Assembly (NCBI RefSeq): GCF_036192275.1
Contig: NZ_CP108088.1
Coordinates: 5,829,501-5,893,500, forward strand
Reading direction: 5' to 3'
Length of the DNA: 64,000 nucleotides
From: Streptomyces sp. NBC_00250
GTDB taxonomy: Bacteria; Actinomycetota; Actinomycetes; Streptomycetales; Streptomycetaceae
Shown one piece after another: positions 7,221-15,873 of the stretch. The number at the start of each line of letters is the position of its first letter. The stretch's first letter is position 1. The position numbers and the translations under genes were made by a program. The notes below the pieces were generated by a model. That model was not told the DNA's origin. It ran no database searches and saw nothing but the letters and a program-made list of their open reading frames with translations.

Positions 7221-8574
7221 CCTTGTGTTCCTCCAGGTGGGAGAGGACCGCGTGGTTCGCCTCCCAGCCGTCCGGGAAGGACACGGCGACGCCCAGCTGG
7301 ACCGGCTCGGTCGAGGGGTGGGCGTCGAGCAGGTCCGTCACGCCCGCCCGGCAGACCACGACGCACGCGTGCCGGTGCCGGGAGGCGAGCACGCACAGCC
7401 GGCCGGTCTCCAGATGGAAGGCCGTCGCGTCCGGGCGGCCGGACAGCGGATGGAGGACGACCGTCACGTCGTACTCGCGTCCCTGGAGCCGGTTCGCGGT
7501 GTCCACCGTCACGCCCGTGACGCCCAGTTCGGCGAGGGCCGCCCGGATCGCCGCCGCCTGGTCGCGGTGGGCGGTGCCGACCGCGACCCGGTCGGGCGTC
7601 AGGGGTACGGGGGTCTCCGAGCGCTCCGAGACCGCCGCACCACCCCGGTCGAGGAGCCGGCGCACCACCAGGGCGACCGCGCCGACCGCCTCGGGGTCGG
7701 TACGCGGGGTGTGCCGGGCGGGCAGTTCGAGCAGGCCCCAGCCCGACTCCGCCGCCTCGTCGAGGACCCGGTCGGGACCCGAACCGTCCGAGGCCACCCC
7801 GAAGGAGAGTCTCCGGTCCCCGTGCCCGGTGCCGCTGCGGAACGGCGTGAACGGGTAGAAGGCGTCCGAGACCAGCGGCGCCGCCGAGGCGGGCAGCCGC
7901 CAGGACACCGGCAGCCGGTGCTGCGGAAGCTCCGGGTTGTGCGCGAGCAGGGTGGAGACCGCGCTCGCCGAGGGGTCGTACGACAACCCCGCCCACTGCT
8001 CGGCGCCCACCACCGAGAACGGGTCCAGCTGCCCGGGGTCGCCCACGAACAGCGCCCGCTCGAACAGCCCCGCCACGGCGAGCAGCGCGTCCGAGCGCAT
8101 CTGGTACGCCTCGTCGACGATCGCGTGCGCCCACGGCTCGACGTTCTTCACGTGCGCCCACTTGGCGGCGGTGGAGAGGACGACCGGAAGACCGGCCAGG
8201 TCACCGGCCTTCGCCGACTTCCGCACGTTCTCCAGGTCGTTCAGCGCCTTGTCGTACGGGTCGCTGTCGTTCGAGTGCAGCCGGCCGACCTCCAGGTCCG
8301 GCTCCTTCTCGGCCAGCCGCAGGACCAGGTCGTCCACCTGAGCGTTCGTCTGGGCCACCACCATCAAAGGGCGCCCGGCCGCGGCCAGTTCGAGCGCGGC
8401 CCGCACCACGAGCGTCGACTTCCCGGCACCGGGCGGAGAGTCCACGACGACACCGCGCGAGGTGCCGTGGAGGGTGTCCGCCAGGATGTCGGCCGTCGCC
8501 CTGCCGGCTTCCGCCGAGGGATCGAAGGGCGCCGAACCGTCCAAGGGCGGGGTCGACAGGTCGAACACGGTCAC
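7204..8574 (-). CDS. SF1 (DNA2/UPF1-type) helicase-like ATPase
   Basis: 456 aa. Walker A is SPPGAGKST (about residues 46-54), Walker B AIVDEAYQM (about 151-159), followed by FVGDPGQLDPF, VSWRLP, VDTANRLQGREYDV and VLASRHRHACVVV, which are motifs III to VI of superfamily 1 helicases, closest in style to Dna2/Upf1 proteins. It should use ATP to move on or unwind nucleic acid. The start is GTG at 8574, overlapping the stop of the upstream gene by four bases (GTGA), so translation is coupled. It is the last gene of the nuclease-unknown-helicase operon and overlaps the convergent gene by 17 bases. Confidence 0.85.
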   Translation of the reverse strand: MTVFDLSTPPLDGSAPFDPSAEAGRATADILADTLHGTSRGVVVDSPPGAGKSTLVVRAALELAAAGRPLMVVAQTNAQVDDLVLRLAEKEPDLEVGRLHSNDSDPYDKALNDLENVRKSAKAGDLAGLPVVLSTAAKWAHVKNVEPWAHAIVDEAYQMRSDALLAVAGLFERALFVGDPGQLDPFSVVGAEQWAGLSYDPSASAVSTLLAHNPELPQHRLPVSWRLPASAAPLVSDAFYPFTPFRSGTGHGDRRLSFGVASDGSGPDRVLDEAAESGWGLLELPARHTPRTDPEAVGAVALVVRRLLDRGGAAVSERSETPVPLTPDRVAVGTAHRDQAAAIRAALAELGVTGVTVDTANRLQGREYDVTVVLHPLSGRPDATAFHLETGRLCVLASRHRHACVVVCRAGVTDLLDAHPSTEPVQLGVAVSFPDGWEANHAVLSHLEEHKVSWTP

Positions 8575-10157
8575 AGCACGTCCTCCGCGGTCACGGCGTC
8601 GGGCAGTTCCACGACGTCCGCCCGGGGCGGACCGCCGTGCGTCCAGGGCGTCTCCTCCGCCTCCGGCAGCTGCGGCCCGACCCGCTGGTCGTGCTCGAAC
8701 AGCGTCCAGGCGATCCGCTCGCCCTTCTCCGGCACCGAACCCTCCGCGGGCTCCTTCGAACGGCCCATCTTGTCGAGGAGCCGAAGCAGCAGCGCCCCGT
8801 CCTCCTCGTACCGCACGAACTCCGCCGACTGCGGCTTCCCGTCGAGCGAGCGGTACACCTTCACCTGCTCGCCCAGATGCGGCCGGTCCTCGGTGCGGAC
8901 CGTGAGCAGCGGGCGCGGCGCGGGCCGCTTGGACTCCGTCCACGCCATCGTCACCTCGACCACCTCGCCCGTGAACGCCTCGCCCGACAGCCGCCGTCCG
9001 GCCAGGACCAGCGGATCGTCGAGGGCCTCCTGCGCCTCCAACTGGCCCTGCGCCTGCTCGCGCGCGGCGAGCTTCCGGGCCGCCGTCACCGCGTCGTCCC
9101 GCCGCGGCTGCGGCGGCTCACCCGCGGTGACCCGGTCCCGGTGCGCGGTGAAGGACCAGCGGTCGCGGGTCCAGCGGTCCTCGACCCTGGCCCCCTCGGG
9201 CAGCTCCCGCAGCAGGCCGATCGCCCGCCAGACCGCGTCCCAGGTCGGCTTCGTCTGCGAGACGACCAGCCGGCGCAGCTCCCGCTCGGACCGGTGCAGT
9301 TCGCCGAGTCCGCGCTCGGCCGCCGCGCCGTCCTCGGCGGCGCCGACGGCCTGCCGGGCCCGGTCGTACCGCTCGATCGCCGGCGCGAGGAGCCGGTTGT
9401 CGAAAGCGGGATCGGTGGCGGGACCGGCGGGCGGACACAGCAACTGCCCCTCGGAGTCCCGTCCGGCCTCGGCCCGCAGCGCCCCCTCGGCGCCCGGCTC
9501 GCCGTCGTGGTCGATCCACGCGAGCAGTGCGCCCAGGTGCTGGTCCTCCAGGGAGGACTGGCCGGTCGCCCAGTGCCGGTTGAGGAGATCGGTCGCCGAC
9601 AGCAGCAGCGAGGAGCCGGGCACCCGGGCCCGGTCGCCGAGGTGCGTCAGCCAGCGCCCGAGCAGCGGGACGCGCGGCGGCGCGGGGAACGGCGTCTCGG
9701 GGTCCTGCTCGGCCGTCCGCCGGAACCGCGTCGACCGCCCGAGCAGCCGTACGTACTCGATGCCCGCCCGGCTCGGCACGATCAGCTGCGGCGCGTCCGC
9801 GCACAGCTCGACCTCGACCTTCACCTTCTTGCCGGTCTCGGGGTCGACCTCGCTCTTCTCCGCCGCCTCGACGACGTCGGTGAAGGAGTCGATGTACGGC
9901 AGGACCTCCTCGGCGAGATCCGCGAGGAACGCGAACCGCAGGTCACGGTCCCGGGGCTGGGCCACCACCAGCAGCCGAGGCTCCTCCGGGTCGGTGCCGA
10001 CGAGCGCACCCAGCGGGGCGCCCGCCTCACCGGCCGTGGTCAGCGGCACGAGGACGAGCGGCCGCTCGGAGACCCGCCGGTGCCGGACGGTGGCGAGGGG
10101 CTGCGCCCGGCCGGACTCGACGGCCTCCATCCGGGCGAGGGTGGAGATCAGCGACAT
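8571..10157 (-). CDS. Conserved protein of unknown function, central gene of nuclease-helicase operon
   Basis: 528 aa, ATG at 10157. No family was recognised. The protein is soluble, highly charged and mixed alpha/beta, with a long helical charged middle (DDAVTAARKLAAREQAQGQ, about residues 345-365) and a beta-rich C-terminal part (VKVYRSLDGKPQSAEFVRYE) that could be a nucleic-acid-binding barrel; this is inference from composition. It starts 37 bases after the nuclease gene and overlaps the helicase start by four bases. The tight linkage suggests a subunit or adaptor for these two enzymes. Confidence 0.75.
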   Translation of the reverse strand: MSLISTLARMEAVESGRAQPLATVRHRRVSERPLVLVPLTTAGEAGAPLGALVGTDPEEPRLLVVAQPRDRDLRFAFLADLAEEVLPYIDSFTDVVEAAEKSEVDPETGKKVKVEVELCADAPQLIVPSRAGIEYVRLLGRSTRFRRTAEQDPETPFPAPPRVPLLGRWLTHLGDRARVPGSSLLLSATDLLNRHWATGQSSLEDQHLGALLAWIDHDGEPGAEGALRAEAGRDSEGQLLCPPAGPATDPAFDNRLLAPAIERYDRARQAVGAAEDGAAAERGLGELHRSERELRRLVVSQTKPTWDAVWRAIGLLRELPEGARVEDRWTRDRWSFTAHRDRVTAGEPPQPRRDDAVTAARKLAAREQAQGQLEAQEALDDPLVLAGRRLSGEAFTGEVVEVTMAWTESKRPAPRPLLTVRTEDRPHLGEQVKVYRSLDGKPQSAEFVRYEEDGALLLRLLDKMGRSKEPAEGSVPEKGERIAWTLFEHDQRVGPQLPEAEETPWTHGGPPRADVVELPDAVTAEDVL

Positions 10158-10194
10158 ACGAGGCCCTCCCGGGGCGCGGCGCAGGAAACGGGCG

Positions 10195-11415
10195 TCAGCA
10201 GGGGCATTCGACGTGCCCCCGCGGAGTACGGGCGGGCGCCGACTCCAGCGCCTCCTGGCGCAGTGCCCGGGCCCGCCGCAGCGCCGCCACCGCCGGGTCC
10301 GCCGGGTCGCCCTCCTCGCCGCGCGAGGCCGCGAGCACCGCGCCGACCGTCGTCAGGCCGCCCAGCTCACCCCGTACCGAACGGCCCAGGGTCTCCACCG
10401 CGTCGGCCTCCCGGGCCCGCGACCGGCAGTGGAAGGCCAGCTCGCAGGCGGCGAGGCACTCCGGCGCGTACTGATGGGGCACGCACTCCACGGCGGCCGT
10501 CAGTTCCTCCGGCGAGCGCTCCGCCACGTCGAAGCTGACACCCTCGGGCAGGGCCGCCGCGATCTCGTCGATCCGGGTCAGCCGGTCGAGCTGGCGCCGG
10601 GTGACCGACCGCTGCTTGCGCACGTCGACGACCGAGGCCGTCGGCGCGTTGGAGAAGTCCTTCGGGCAGACGAGGAGCACCGACTGGGCGACCCGCGCGC
10701 CCTCGGTCACCGCCGCCACCCGTTCGAGCGCGAGCACGTACACGGCGGACTGACGGGCCGCCGCTCCCACCTTCGACGCGTCGGCCGCGCCGTCGATCAT
10801 CGGGAAGGACTTGATCTCCACGACCGTCCATCCGCCGTCGGGACGGACCACCACCGCGTCGGGCTCCAGGTACACCGGGGAACCGGCCACCTCCAGGGCG
10901 AGCAGCGGGTGGTCGAGCAGTGTCCACACCCCGGCCCCGGTCGCCTCGCGCAGGGCGAGCGCCGTGCGCGCCACCCGACCCTCGGGTCCGGCGGCCGCCA
11001 GCTCGGGCACGGACACCGTGCCCGGCTCGTCGACGCCGATCAGGCGCAGCAGCTCACGGCCGCCGTCCGCCTTCACCTTCGCCTCGAAGGAGTTGCCCCG
11101 CACGATCGCGAACTGCGACTGCCCGAACGGGGCCGGAGAGCCCAGCTTCGCGGCCAGCGCGGACTTGTCCACCCCGGCGCCGTCGAGCAGGGCCCGGCGC
11201 CGGCAGCCGGGATTGGCGGCCAGCGCCGCGAGGGCCCGCGCGTCCAGCGGACGCGGCGGATTGGCCGGTCCCCGCAGCTCAGCGAGAATTCCCCGAGCTC
11301 TCGGCTTCGCTAGAGCAGGGGAGGCCCCAAGTTTGCGTGTCGTCTGCGGAGGTCGGGACAGACCGCTGTCCGGGGATGCGCTCACCCGTGGAAGTCTCGC
11401 ATCCACCACTGACAA
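10195..11415 (-). CDS. RecB/Cas4/Dna2-type nuclease with four-cysteine Fe-S signature
   Basis: Up to 406 aa if read from TTG at 11415 (numbering below). PD-(D/E)XK core: RGNSFE (E111), LEPDAVVV (D186), VVEIKS (E200, K202), and RQSAVY (Q222, Y226), the motif set of RecB-family exonucleases. One Cys before the core (C71) and C320-x3-C324-x5-C330 after it closely resemble the iron-sulfur staple of Dna2, AddB and Cas4. It should cut DNA ends, with the helicase two genes downstream. The start is uncertain: the first 40 codons cover a dispersed Streptomyces repeat and overlap the PAP2 gene; translation could begin nearer 11290 at a non-standard codon. Confidence 0.8.
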   Translation of the reverse strand: MSVVDARLPRVSASPDSGLSRPPQTTRKLGASPALAKPRARGILAELRGPANPPRPLDARALAALAANPGCRRRALLDGAGVDKSALAAKLGSPAPFGQSQFAIVRGNSFEAKVKADGGRELLRLIGVDEPGTVSVPELAAAGPEGRVARTALALREATGAGVWTLLDHPLLALEVAGSPVYLEPDAVVVRPDGGWTVVEIKSFPMIDGAADASKVGAAARQSAVYVLALERVAAVTEGARVAQSVLLVCPKDFSNAPTASVVDVRKQRSVTRRQLDRLTRIDEIAAALPEGVSFDVAERSPEELTAAVECVPHQYAPECLAACELAFHCRSRAREADAVETLGRSVRGELGGLTTVGAVLAASRGEEGDPADPAVAALRRARALRQEALESAPARTPRGHVECPC

Positions 11416-12157
11416 CCGGGGGCGCTTCCGCCGTCCCGCGCACCCGCACGGCGAGCCGCAGGGCGTACGGGGTGAGCAGCAGACCGGCGCCCATCACCGC
11501 CGCACCGGCGACCGCGTCGAGCAGATAGTGATTGGCGGTACCCATCACCACGAGCGTGGTGAGCAGCGGATACGCCACCCCGAGGGCCTTCGCCGCGGGC
11601 GTCCGCCCGTACCGCCACAGCATCACCCCGCACCACAGCGCCCAGCCGACGTGGAGGCTGGGCATCGCCGCGTACTGGTTCGTCATGCCGCCGAGCCCGC
11701 GCGGCGCGCTGGCCTCGCCGCCCCACCAGCCGTACGCGCTGAAGTGCGCCATCGTGTCGGTGAAGCCGTACCCCGGGTCGAGCAGCCGGGGCGGGCAGGT
11801 GGGCAGCAGCGTGAAGCCGACCAGACCGAGCAGGGTGGAGACCATCAGCCAGGTCCGGGCGGCCCGGTAGTGGGCGGGACGGCGGCGGAAGAGCCAGACC
11901 AGGATCGCCGGGGTGACGAGATAGTGCAGGGAGGCGTACGCGAAGTCCGCCGGTATCCCGAGCGCGGGCACGCCGGTGAACAGCCTGTTCAGCGGGTGCT
12001 CGGCGTCGATCCCGAGCAGCTCCTCAAGACGCAGGATCGCCAGCCCGTGCTCGACGGCCGTGGCCTCGTCGCCCCGTACGAGCAGCCGCCCGCACGAGTA
12101 GGCCGCGTACACGAGCCCGATCAGCGACAACTCGGCCCACCAGCGTGGTGTGCGCAT
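11279..12157 (-). CDS. PAP2-superfamily membrane phosphatase/transferase
   Basis: 292 aa with about six hydrophobic segments, an integral membrane protein. AMPSLHVGWALW and ANHYLLDAVAGA carry the PSxH and HxxxD signatures of the inositol-phosphorylceramide synthase-like (Aur1/PAP2_3) group, so it likely acts on lipid phosphates or transfers a phosphoalcohol head group at the membrane. Start ATG at 12157 with GGGGGA upstream. The last 50 residues are not membrane-like and end in the translation of a dispersed repeat (WGLPCSSEAESSGNSR), so the native C-terminus was probably shorter. It is upstream of the nuclease gene on the same strand. Confidence 0.8.
   Translation of the reverse strand: MRTPRWWAELSLIGLVYAAYSCGRLLVRGDEATAVEHGLAILRLEELLGIDAEHPLNRLFTGVPALGIPADFAYASLHYLVTPAILVWLFRRRPAHYRAARTWLMVSTLLGLVGFTLLPTCPPRLLDPGYGFTDTMAHFSAYGWWGGEASAPRGLGGMTNQYAAMPSLHVGWALWCGVMLWRYGRTPAAKALGVAYPLLTTLVVMGTANHYLLDAVAGAAVMGAGLLLTPYALRLAVRVRGTAEAPPVVSGGCETSTGERIPGQRSVPTSADDTQTWGLPCSSEAESSGNSR
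11291..11331 (-). repeat. Dispersed Streptomyces-type intergenic element
   Basis: Reading the minus strand, CTTGGGG, a GCTCT...AGAGC hairpin with loop AGCGAAGCCG, and CTCGGGGAA follow each other. I recall close relatives of this sequence in front of many Streptomyces genes. Here it lies across the PAP2 tail and the nuclease start and is translated in both frames. Confidence 0.6.
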
Positions 12158-12299
12158 CGAAAGGTCCCCCCAGCCGGTGATCGTCCCCGGGAGGGGACGC
12201 CGGAAGCCGCCCGTGGGTTGCCCGGACGTCACCCCGAATCCACGTGGGCGATGATGGAGAGAGGCACGTCCGCACCGTGAACCCCTGGAGATCCTTCCC

Positions 12300-12893
12300 A
12301 TGGCACCGCGCATCCTGCTCGCCCGGCACGGCCAGACCGAGTGGTCACTTCTCGGCCGGCACACCGGCAGGACCGACATCCCGCTCCTCGACGAGGGGCG
12401 GCGCGGCGCGAAGCTCCTCGGTGAGCGCCTGCACCGCGGTCCCTGGCAGGGACTGCCCGGCGTCGAGGTGCGCACCAGCCCGCTGGTCCGTGCGAGCGAG
12501 ACCTGTGAGCTCGCCGGTTTCGGCGAGCGGGCCGAGCCGTGGGACGCGCTGATGGAGTGGGACTACGGGGCGTACGAGGGGCTGACCCCGCCGCAGATCC
12601 AGGACATCCAGCCCGGCTGGTTCATCTGGCGCGACGGAGTCCGGGACGGGGAGACCATGGCTCAGCTCTCGGACCGCGCCGACGAGGTCGTGAACTGGGC
12701 CCGCTCCGCCGACCGTGACGTCCTGGTCTTCGCCCACGGGCACATCCTGCGCTCGATCGGCGCCCGCTGGCTCGGCGAGGACGTCTCCTTCGCCTCCCGC
12801 ATCCGCCTCGACCCGACGAGCCTCTCGGTCCTCGGCTGGGCGTACGGCGCCCCGGCCGTCGAGCGCTGGAACGACACCGGGCACCTGGAGTAG
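12300..12893 (+). CDS. Histidine phosphatase superfamily protein
   Basis: 197 aa. The phosphohistidine motif [10 protein letters not shown] is at residues 6-15; the second catalytic His is in [13 protein letters not shown] and the acidic residue in [10 protein letters not shown], the full set of the phosphoglycerate mutase-like phosphatase family. Expected to be a cytosolic phosphomonoesterase; substrate cannot be read (sugar phosphates are common). GGAG lies about eight bases before ATG 12300. It is divergent from the PAP2 gene and convergent with the XRE regulator. Confidence 0.88.
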   Translation: MAPRILLARHGQTEWSLLGRHTGRTDIPLLDEGRRGAKLLGERLHRGPWQGLPGVEVRTSPLVRASETCELAGFGERAEPWDALMEWDYGAYEGLTPPQIQDIQPGWFIWRDGVRDGETMAQLSDRADEVVNWARSADRDVLVFAHGHILRSIGARWLGEDVSFASRIRLDPTSLSVLGWAYGAPAVERWNDTGHLE

Positions 12894-12912
12894 GCAGGGG
12901 CCCGGTCGGGGC

Positions 12913-14199
12913 TCAGTACGCGGCGAGGACCCGGCGCGTGTCCGAGAGCATCCCGCGGATCCGGGCCGAGGCGATGCCCTCCAGCGACTCCACCACCCGC
13001 TTCGCCTCCGCCGTCGCCTCGTCGGGCCGGCCCGCGTGCGCCAGGTTCTTGGCGAGATGAGCGCGGTAGAGCGCCAGGTTCCGGGCGAAGTGCGGGTTCT
13101 GCAGGACCGCGGCCCGGTGGGCGTGCCGGGCGGCCCGGCCCCAGTCGCCGAGCGCCGACCAGCACTGGGCTTCCAGGGCCTCCCGCTCCGGCTCCCCGAA
13201 GAACGACATCCACTCGGGGTCGTCCTCCGTCGCGCCCCGGTCGAAGAAGCCGTGGGCGCGGCCGAGGGCCTGCTCGCAGGCCGAGCGGTCGCCGAGCCCG
13301 GCCCACGCGGCGGCCTCCCGCAGCGAGAGCAGGGAGAGCAGCCGGGCCGAGTCCAGCGGCTGCGCGGCCCGCAGGCCCGCCTGCGCCGCCCGGACCGCCT
13401 CGCGGAACCGTCCGGTGTCCCGGGCCAGGAAGGACGTGTTGCAGAAGGCGTGCGCCTCCAGGGCCGCGTTCCCCGACACGCGCGCGGTGGCGAGGGCCTC
13501 GGCGTAGTGCGAGCGCGCGTCGTCGTGCCGGCCCGAGTCGTGGGCCAGCCAGCCGACGGAGAGGGAGAGCTCGCCCGCGCCCGCGTGGAGCCGGTCCTCG
13601 GTGGAGCGCCGGGTCATGGTTCCGGTGTCGAGCAGCGCGTACGCGGCTCGGAGCGGCTGGGCGGCGACCTTGTAGAGCCCGTCGGCGCCGTGCCGGTCGT
13701 CGAGCAGACGGATCTGCCGTACGGCGTCCTCGACGGCCCGCACCTCGGCGTCGCCGATCCGGTGGGTGCCGCGGGGGGCGGGGATCGCGACGGCGGGGCC
13801 GCCGAGTCCCAGCGAGGCGGCCGCCAGGGTGGCGGAGCCGCTCGTCATGAATGCGCGACGCAGCACGTCGCTCTCCTCATCGTTCCGGGTCGGGATCGCG
13901 GCGGGAGGCGGAGCCCCGGCCACGACCGGCTGCCGCCGGCCGCGCACCGTCTCCCGCGCGGAGAAGCCCAGGTCGGAGAGGCCCAGACCGGGGAACATGT
14001 GCAGGAAGACCCGCTCGTACGCGTAGTTGGGGCAGCGGATCTCGCCCGCCTCCACGCGCCCGATGTAGCGGGCGTCGCACGCGACCTGTTCGCCGATCTC
14101 CCGCGCCGCCCGGCGGACCGCCGCGGCGAACTCCGCCGGCGAATGCTGTCCGCGGAGCCGGCGGAAGGCGAGATTGGGAACTGCCCGTGACATCGCCAT
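12913..14199 (-). CDS. XRE-type regulator with tetratricopeptide-like C-terminal region
   Basis: 428 aa, ATG at 14199 with AGGAGAGG upstream. Residues about 10-75 form a helix-turn-helix (AAAVRRAAREIGEQ, then YIGRVEAGEIRCPNY). After a Pro/Ala linker and an unusual RRAFMTSGSATLAAASLG segment, the rest is all-helical repeats (HYAEALATARVSGNAALEAH, HAHRAAVLQNPHFA) typical of TPR-like sensor domains in Streptomyces regulators. It is probably a DNA-binding regulator answering an unknown signal. It is divergent from the gene at 14425, a common pairing in Streptomyces, which makes that gene a likely target. Confidence 0.78.
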   Translation of the reverse strand: MAMSRAVPNLAFRRLRGQHSPAEFAAAVRRAAREIGEQVACDARYIGRVEAGEIRCPNYAYERVFLHMFPGLGLSDLGFSARETVRGRRQPVVAGAPPPAAIPTRNDEESDVLRRAFMTSGSATLAAASLGLGGPAVAIPAPRGTHRIGDAEVRAVEDAVRQIRLLDDRHGADGLYKVAAQPLRAAYALLDTGTMTRRSTEDRLHAGAGELSLSVGWLAHDSGRHDDARSHYAEALATARVSGNAALEAHAFCNTSFLARDTGRFREAVRAAQAGLRAAQPLDSARLLSLLSLREAAAWAGLGDRSACEQALGRAHGFFDRGATEDDPEWMSFFGEPEREALEAQCWSALGDWGRAARHAHRAAVLQNPHFARNLALYRAHLAKNLAHAGRPDEATAEAKRVVESLEGIASARIRGMLSDTRRVLAAY

Positions 14200-14424
14200 G
14201 GCCGAGCCCTCTCCTGTGCTGCCGGGTGGTCCGGCAGCACAGGAACGTACCTGCTGTGACCGGATGCGTACGCAGTGTTTGGCTACAAATCGGATATCTC
14301 GCCTGTGATCTGCCATGAACTGCCATCCTTTGCGGCGGCATGGCGCCGTAGCCGTTGACGCGCACGGGCGTTGAACCGTAAGGGAGAGACGGAACGTGTC
14401 TCCTCAGGAGCGAGGAGGGGTCTC

Positions 14425-14898
14425 ATGTCGGAGATCGGTTCGCAGTCGGCCACGTGGCACGCGCCCGCCCCGGACGCCCGCGCGTCCCATCCCCAGGCAC
14501 CGGTTCCGGCCGGGCCCCAGCCCGCCGCCGAACCCTGGGACCTGGTGACCGTGCCGGTCCGGCAGGGCCTGGAGGCCGTCGACATCCTGCGGCGCGGCGC
14601 CGCCCCCGCCGTCGGCCCCGTCGTGCACGACGGCACCTGCGACACCCTGGGCTTCCTCGTCCCGCCGGGCACCGCAGCCGCCTGGGACATGCCCGGCAGC
14701 GCCTGTACGCGGACCTCGGGGCGCGGCCTCCGCCTCCCCGAGCTGCCGGAGCTGCCCGAACCCGCCGGGGACGCGCCCCGCCCCGCCGGCTGGCTGCTGC
14801 CCCCGGGTGACACCGACCCCGTCACCGACCCCGCCGTCCTGCGCGAGGCGCTCGGCGAGGCGGCCCGCCTCATCGAGGCGGCCGACGGCTGCCACTGA
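14425..14898 (+). CDS. Conserved Streptomyces hypothetical protein paired with XRE regulator
   Basis: 157 aa, ATG at 14425 preceded by GAGGAGGGG. A disordered Pro/Ala N-terminus is followed by WDLVTVPVRQGLEAVDILR, GPVVHDGTCDTLGFLVPPGT and GRGLRLPELP, a compact alpha/beta region that resembles small proteins found beside TPR-containing XRE regulators in streptomycetes. The order of a GPV strand, a cofactor-like loop and an RLP strand is reminiscent of the prim-pol-like protein at 4580-5206, but similarity is weak. No catalytic residues were seen. Function unknown; likely under control of the divergent regulator. Confidence 0.65.
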   Translation: MSEIGSQSATWHAPAPDARASHPQAPVPAGPQPAAEPWDLVTVPVRQGLEAVDILRRGAAPAVGPVVHDGTCDTLGFLVPPGTAAAWDMPGSACTRTSGRGLRLPELPELPEPAGDAPRPAGWLLPPGDTDPVTDPAVLREALGEAARLIEAADGCH

Positions 14899-14975
14899 GG
14901 CCGCGGGCGGTCCGCGGAAGCCCCCGCACCGGCGCCGTCGGGCAGGTCCGTCGTGAATGCCCCGATAATGGGCCC

Positions 14976-15842
14976 GTGGCCAGGAACAAACAGCGCGACC
15001 GGGCGGCGTCCGCCGTCTCCGTCGTCGAGACCGTCGACGGCGGGCTCGCCGAACTCATACCCGACCGGGAGCGTCCGCGCGCCTGGACCCTGCTCATCGA
15101 CGGCGCCCCGCAGTCCCATGTGGACCTCGACGACCCGGCCCACCTCACCTTCGAGTACCAGCGGCGCCTCGGCCACATCGTCGACCTCGCCGCCCCGCCG
15201 AACCGGCCGCTCCAGGTCGTCCACCTCGGCGGCGGCGCCTTCACCCTCGCCCGGTACGTCGCCGCGACCCGGCCCCGCTCCACGCAGCAGATCGTGGAAC
15301 TCGACGGGCTCCTCGTGCAGCTCGTACGCCGGGAACTGCCGCTCGACACCGGGGCCCGCATCCGGGTCCGCTCCACCGACGCCCGCGCCGGGCTCGCCAA
15401 GGTCCAGGACGGCTGGGCCGATCTCGTCATCGCCGATGTGTTCAGCGGGGCCCGCACCCCGGCCCATCTGACCAGCACCGAGTTCCTCGCCGAGGTACGG
15501 CGGGTGCTGCGGCCCGGCGGCTTCTACGCGGCGAACCTGGCCGACGGCCCGCCGCTGACCCATCTGCGCGGCCAGATCGCCACGGCCGCCTCCGTCTTCC
15601 CCGAGCTGGCGCTGACCGCCGACCCGACGGTGCTGCGCGGGCGCCGCTTCGGAAACGCGGTGCTGCTCGCCTCCGAACGGGAGCTGCCGGTGGCCGAGCT
15701 GACCCGCCGGGTCGCCACCGACCCGCACCCGGGCCGGGTCGAACACGGGCGGGCGCTCGCCGACTTCGCCGGGGGAGCCGCGCCGGTCACCGACGCGAGC
15801 GCCAAGCCCTCACCCGTACCGCCGGCGTCCGTGTTCCGCTGA
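14976..15842 (+). CDS. Spermidine synthase-like SAM-dependent methyltransferase-fold protein
   Basis: 288 aa from GTG 14976. The class I fold is clear: motif I VVHLGGGAFTLARYV (about residues 78-92), acidic end of strand 2 VELDGLL, motif for strand 4 DLVIADVFSGARTP, and strand 5 VLRPGGFYAANLAD. The arrangement, including TFEYQRRLGHIVDL before motif I, matches stand-alone spermidine-synthase-like proteins of actinobacteria. Whether it makes polyamines or methylates something else is not certain, as no aminopropyl-acceptor motif was verified. The gene is alone on its strand, 77 bases after the previous one. Confidence 0.75.
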   Translation: MARNKQRDRAASAVSVVETVDGGLAELIPDRERPRAWTLLIDGAPQSHVDLDDPAHLTFEYQRRLGHIVDLAAPPNRPLQVVHLGGGAFTLARYVAATRPRSTQQIVELDGLLVQLVRRELPLDTGARIRVRSTDARAGLAKVQDGWADLVIADVFSGARTPAHLTSTEFLAEVRRVLRPGGFYAANLADGPPLTHLRGQIATAASVFPELALTADPTVLRGRRFGNAVLLASERELPVAELTRRVATDPHPGRVEHGRALADFAGGAAPVTDASAKPSPVPPASVFR

Positions 15843-15873
15843 TCGACAAGCCCCCTGGCACCGGACCGCCGGG

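Noticed and set aside
7225..11313. A 1362-codon open frame on the plus strand opposite the nuclease-helicase operon
   Set aside because: It is a G/C-bias shadow: it has low-complexity Arg/Gly/Pro-rich translation and no domain, while the minus-strand frames carry intact enzyme motifs.
10195..11415. Cas4-like nuclease considered as part of a CRISPR-Cas adaptation module
   Set aside because: No cas1, cas2 or repeat array is nearby; the partner is an SF1 helicase, so a Dna2-like role is more likely.
13800..13870. RRAFMTSGSATLAAASLG segment in the XRE regulator considered as a Tat signal peptide
   Set aside because: It is internal, after a DNA-binding domain, so it cannot serve as an N-terminal export signal.
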